A model generated the notes under the pieces. It saw only the letters and a program-made list of their open reading frames with translations. It did not search any database and was not told the DNA's origin. A stretch of 15,352 nucleotides of DNA from positions 1-15,352 of the forward strand of contig JANBQS010000560.1 in NCBI GenBank assembly GCA_027577415.1. Direction: 5' to 3'. A program made the translations under genes and the position numbers. Below are positions 14,397-15,352 of the stretch, in pieces. Every line of letters begins with the position of its first letter. Position 1 is the first letter of the stretch. The DNA is from Coemansia sp. RSA 922 (taxonomy: Eukaryota; Kickxellomycota; Kickxellomycetes; Kickxellales; Kickxellaceae).

Positions 14397-14987
14397 CTAG
14401 GTTGTGGTCAGCGTGGCAGGTACGTAGTGGTTGCACACAACGCAGCCCTTGTAGAATATTGGGCCGTCAAAGTCGAAAATACCCGTGTCGACGATGAGAC
14501 CCGAGGGTGATACTATGACTATGACGCGGGTGGGGTCGCTGCTGGGACCTAGCGGCTCGTCGGCTGGGGAAATGCAAAAGTCGGCTGGAATGTCGATAAG
14601 CGAGACTAGGCGAATGGTATGCATAAGGCTGGTCTTATCGCTCAGTTCACGGATAACGCCTCCGACAAGGAACTTTCCCCAGCTGTGAACCAGAGCATAG
14701 TTAGCCTCGCGGACCTTCTCAGACAGAGACATATGCGAGTAGGCGCCAGACGGCGAGGAGGCATGGTCTGGGCCAATGTAGGAGAGCCTATGGCGGCGCT
14801 CCTCCTCGGAAACATAGTCATCGGTTGGTGTGGGGAGATAGTGCTGGTAGGAGACGGGCGTATATTCTTTCATATAGCCTTGCCTCGAGCTTGGCCGCTG
14901 CAGTGGCAGTGCAGGCCTTGAGACTGATACCATGCCATGCGGCGCTGTGCGTGTTTGAGAGCCAGGCTTTGGTGTAGAAAAGTACAT
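14397..14987 (-). CDS. Uncharacterised 196-residue protein
   Basis: I do not recognise this protein. The first 90 residues are polar, with much Ser, Pro, Tyr and Arg, and look disordered. Residues about 90-190 look folded, with an amphipathic helix (LSEKVREANYALVHSW, 88-103) followed by beta-like stretches FLVGGVIREL, TIRLVSLIDIP, TRVIVIVSPSGLIVD and FDFDGPIFYKG. C182 and C185 form a CxxC near the end. There is no signal peptide or membrane span. Codon use resembles the neighbouring single-copy genes and no stop interrupts 590 bp, which supports real coding. ATATATAAA (minus strand) at 15064-15072, about 80 bp upstream of ATG 14987, fits a TATA box. A CTAAAC..TTTTAG just before the ATG could instead be an intron end, so an upstream exon is possible. 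Confidence 0.65.
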   Translation of the reverse strand: MYFSTPKPGSQTRTAPHGMVSVSRPALPLQRPSSRQGYMKEYTPVSYQHYLPTPTDDYVSEEERRHRLSYIGPDHASSPSGAYSHMSLSEKVREANYALVHSWGKFLVGGVIRELSDKTSLMHTIRLVSLIDIPADFCISPADEPLGPSSDPTRVIVIVSPSGLIVDTGIFDFDGPIFYKGCVVCNHYVPATLTTT

Positions 14988-15063
14988 ATGGCGATAGAGC
15001 TAAAAGTGTTTAGGTGGTGGATATTAATATAAAGCCAAAGAGGAAGCAAGCCAGCAAGCTGTC

Positions 15064-15072
15064 TTTATATAT
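15064..15072 (-). promoter_or_regulatory. TATA-like box for the orphan gene
   Basis: ATATATAAA on the minus strand lies 77-85 bp upstream of the ATG at 14987. A second A/T palindrome (ATATTAATAT, 15021-15030) lies closer. The position favours the orphan gene starting at 14987 without an upstream coding exon. Confidence 0.4.
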
Positions 15073-15352
15073 GTGTAGTCTAGTAAGAAACCCAGGCCAT
15101 GACAAACAGTATGAGCGAAAGGCTTGGCGTGGCGGTAGAGAGGAGTGAGAATGGATATTTTGCTGGCACCGGGCAAAGCGGCCGGCAACTCATAAGAGTA
15201 AATGCTGACTCGGAGCACAAGCAGAGGCCGGAGTGGCGGAGGGATGAGGGATGTCTTGCTCTTCTAGCCCCAGAATTTTTTCCAGGAACAAGCGGGGGGC
15301 GTGCGATCATCGCACACAGTGCTCAAGGGTTCACATTCCGTGTTTGCAAAGC
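15073..15352. other. Window-end upstream region, no gene seen
   Basis: This is 280 bp without a supported coding frame. The only notable structure is the dyad GTGCGATCATCGCAC at 15301-15315, 7-bp arms around a single central base, which has the form of a transcription-factor binding site. The short minus-strand frames here (64 and 76 codons) show no family features. Confidence 0.45.

Overview
The window looks like compact nuclear DNA from a fungus. It carries eukaryotic ribosomal proteins uL2 and eS26, a fungal-type exocyst SEC5, a CHORD/CS co-chaperone, a mitotic-type cyclin, a mitochondrial YqeH-like GTPase and short GT..AG introns. CTG codons sit at conserved leucines of uL2 and eS26, so the code looks standard and not CUG-Ser. 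Gene spacing is tight (47 to 270 bp) except for one 2.6 kb gap. Baker's yeast lacks a CHORD protein as far as I recall, so an early-diverging (for example Kickxellomycotina-like) or basidiomycete-grade fungus is more likely. That placement is inference.

Layout. 1-486: 3' end of the uL2 gene (+). 730-1626: CHORD-CHORD-CS protein (+), convergent with a cyclin gene (3272-1674, -) only 47 bp away. The exocyst subunit SEC5 (6907-3455, -) lies upstream of the cyclin in the same orientation, 182 bp away. 6908-9931 holds no long convincing gene. It does have two TATA-box promoter candidates, each followed by a very short cysteine-containing ORF (8013-8150 and 9554-9688), a dense motif cluster with a perfect palindrome, and a strong inverted repeat. 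11749-9932 (-) is a circularly permuted mitochondrial GTPase, divergent from the eS26 gene (12024-12870, +, three exons, the first coding exon being only the ATG). 13202-14330 (+) is a two-exon seven-transmembrane protein. 14987-14397 (-) is an unrecognised 196-residue protein, convergent with it. 15000-15352 shows no gene.

The genes are housekeeping functions from separate pathways: cytosolic and mitochondrial translation, Hsp90 assistance, cell cycle, exocytosis. I see no sign that they form one functional cluster. The observations most worth following are: (1) inverted repeats in eS26 intron 1 that could sequester its weak 5' splice site in two alternative ways; (2) six ACGCGT (MCB) hexamers within about 560 bp over the cyclin promoter and 5' coding region; and (3) the promoter-like motif cluster and possible microproteins in the 2.6 kb gap.
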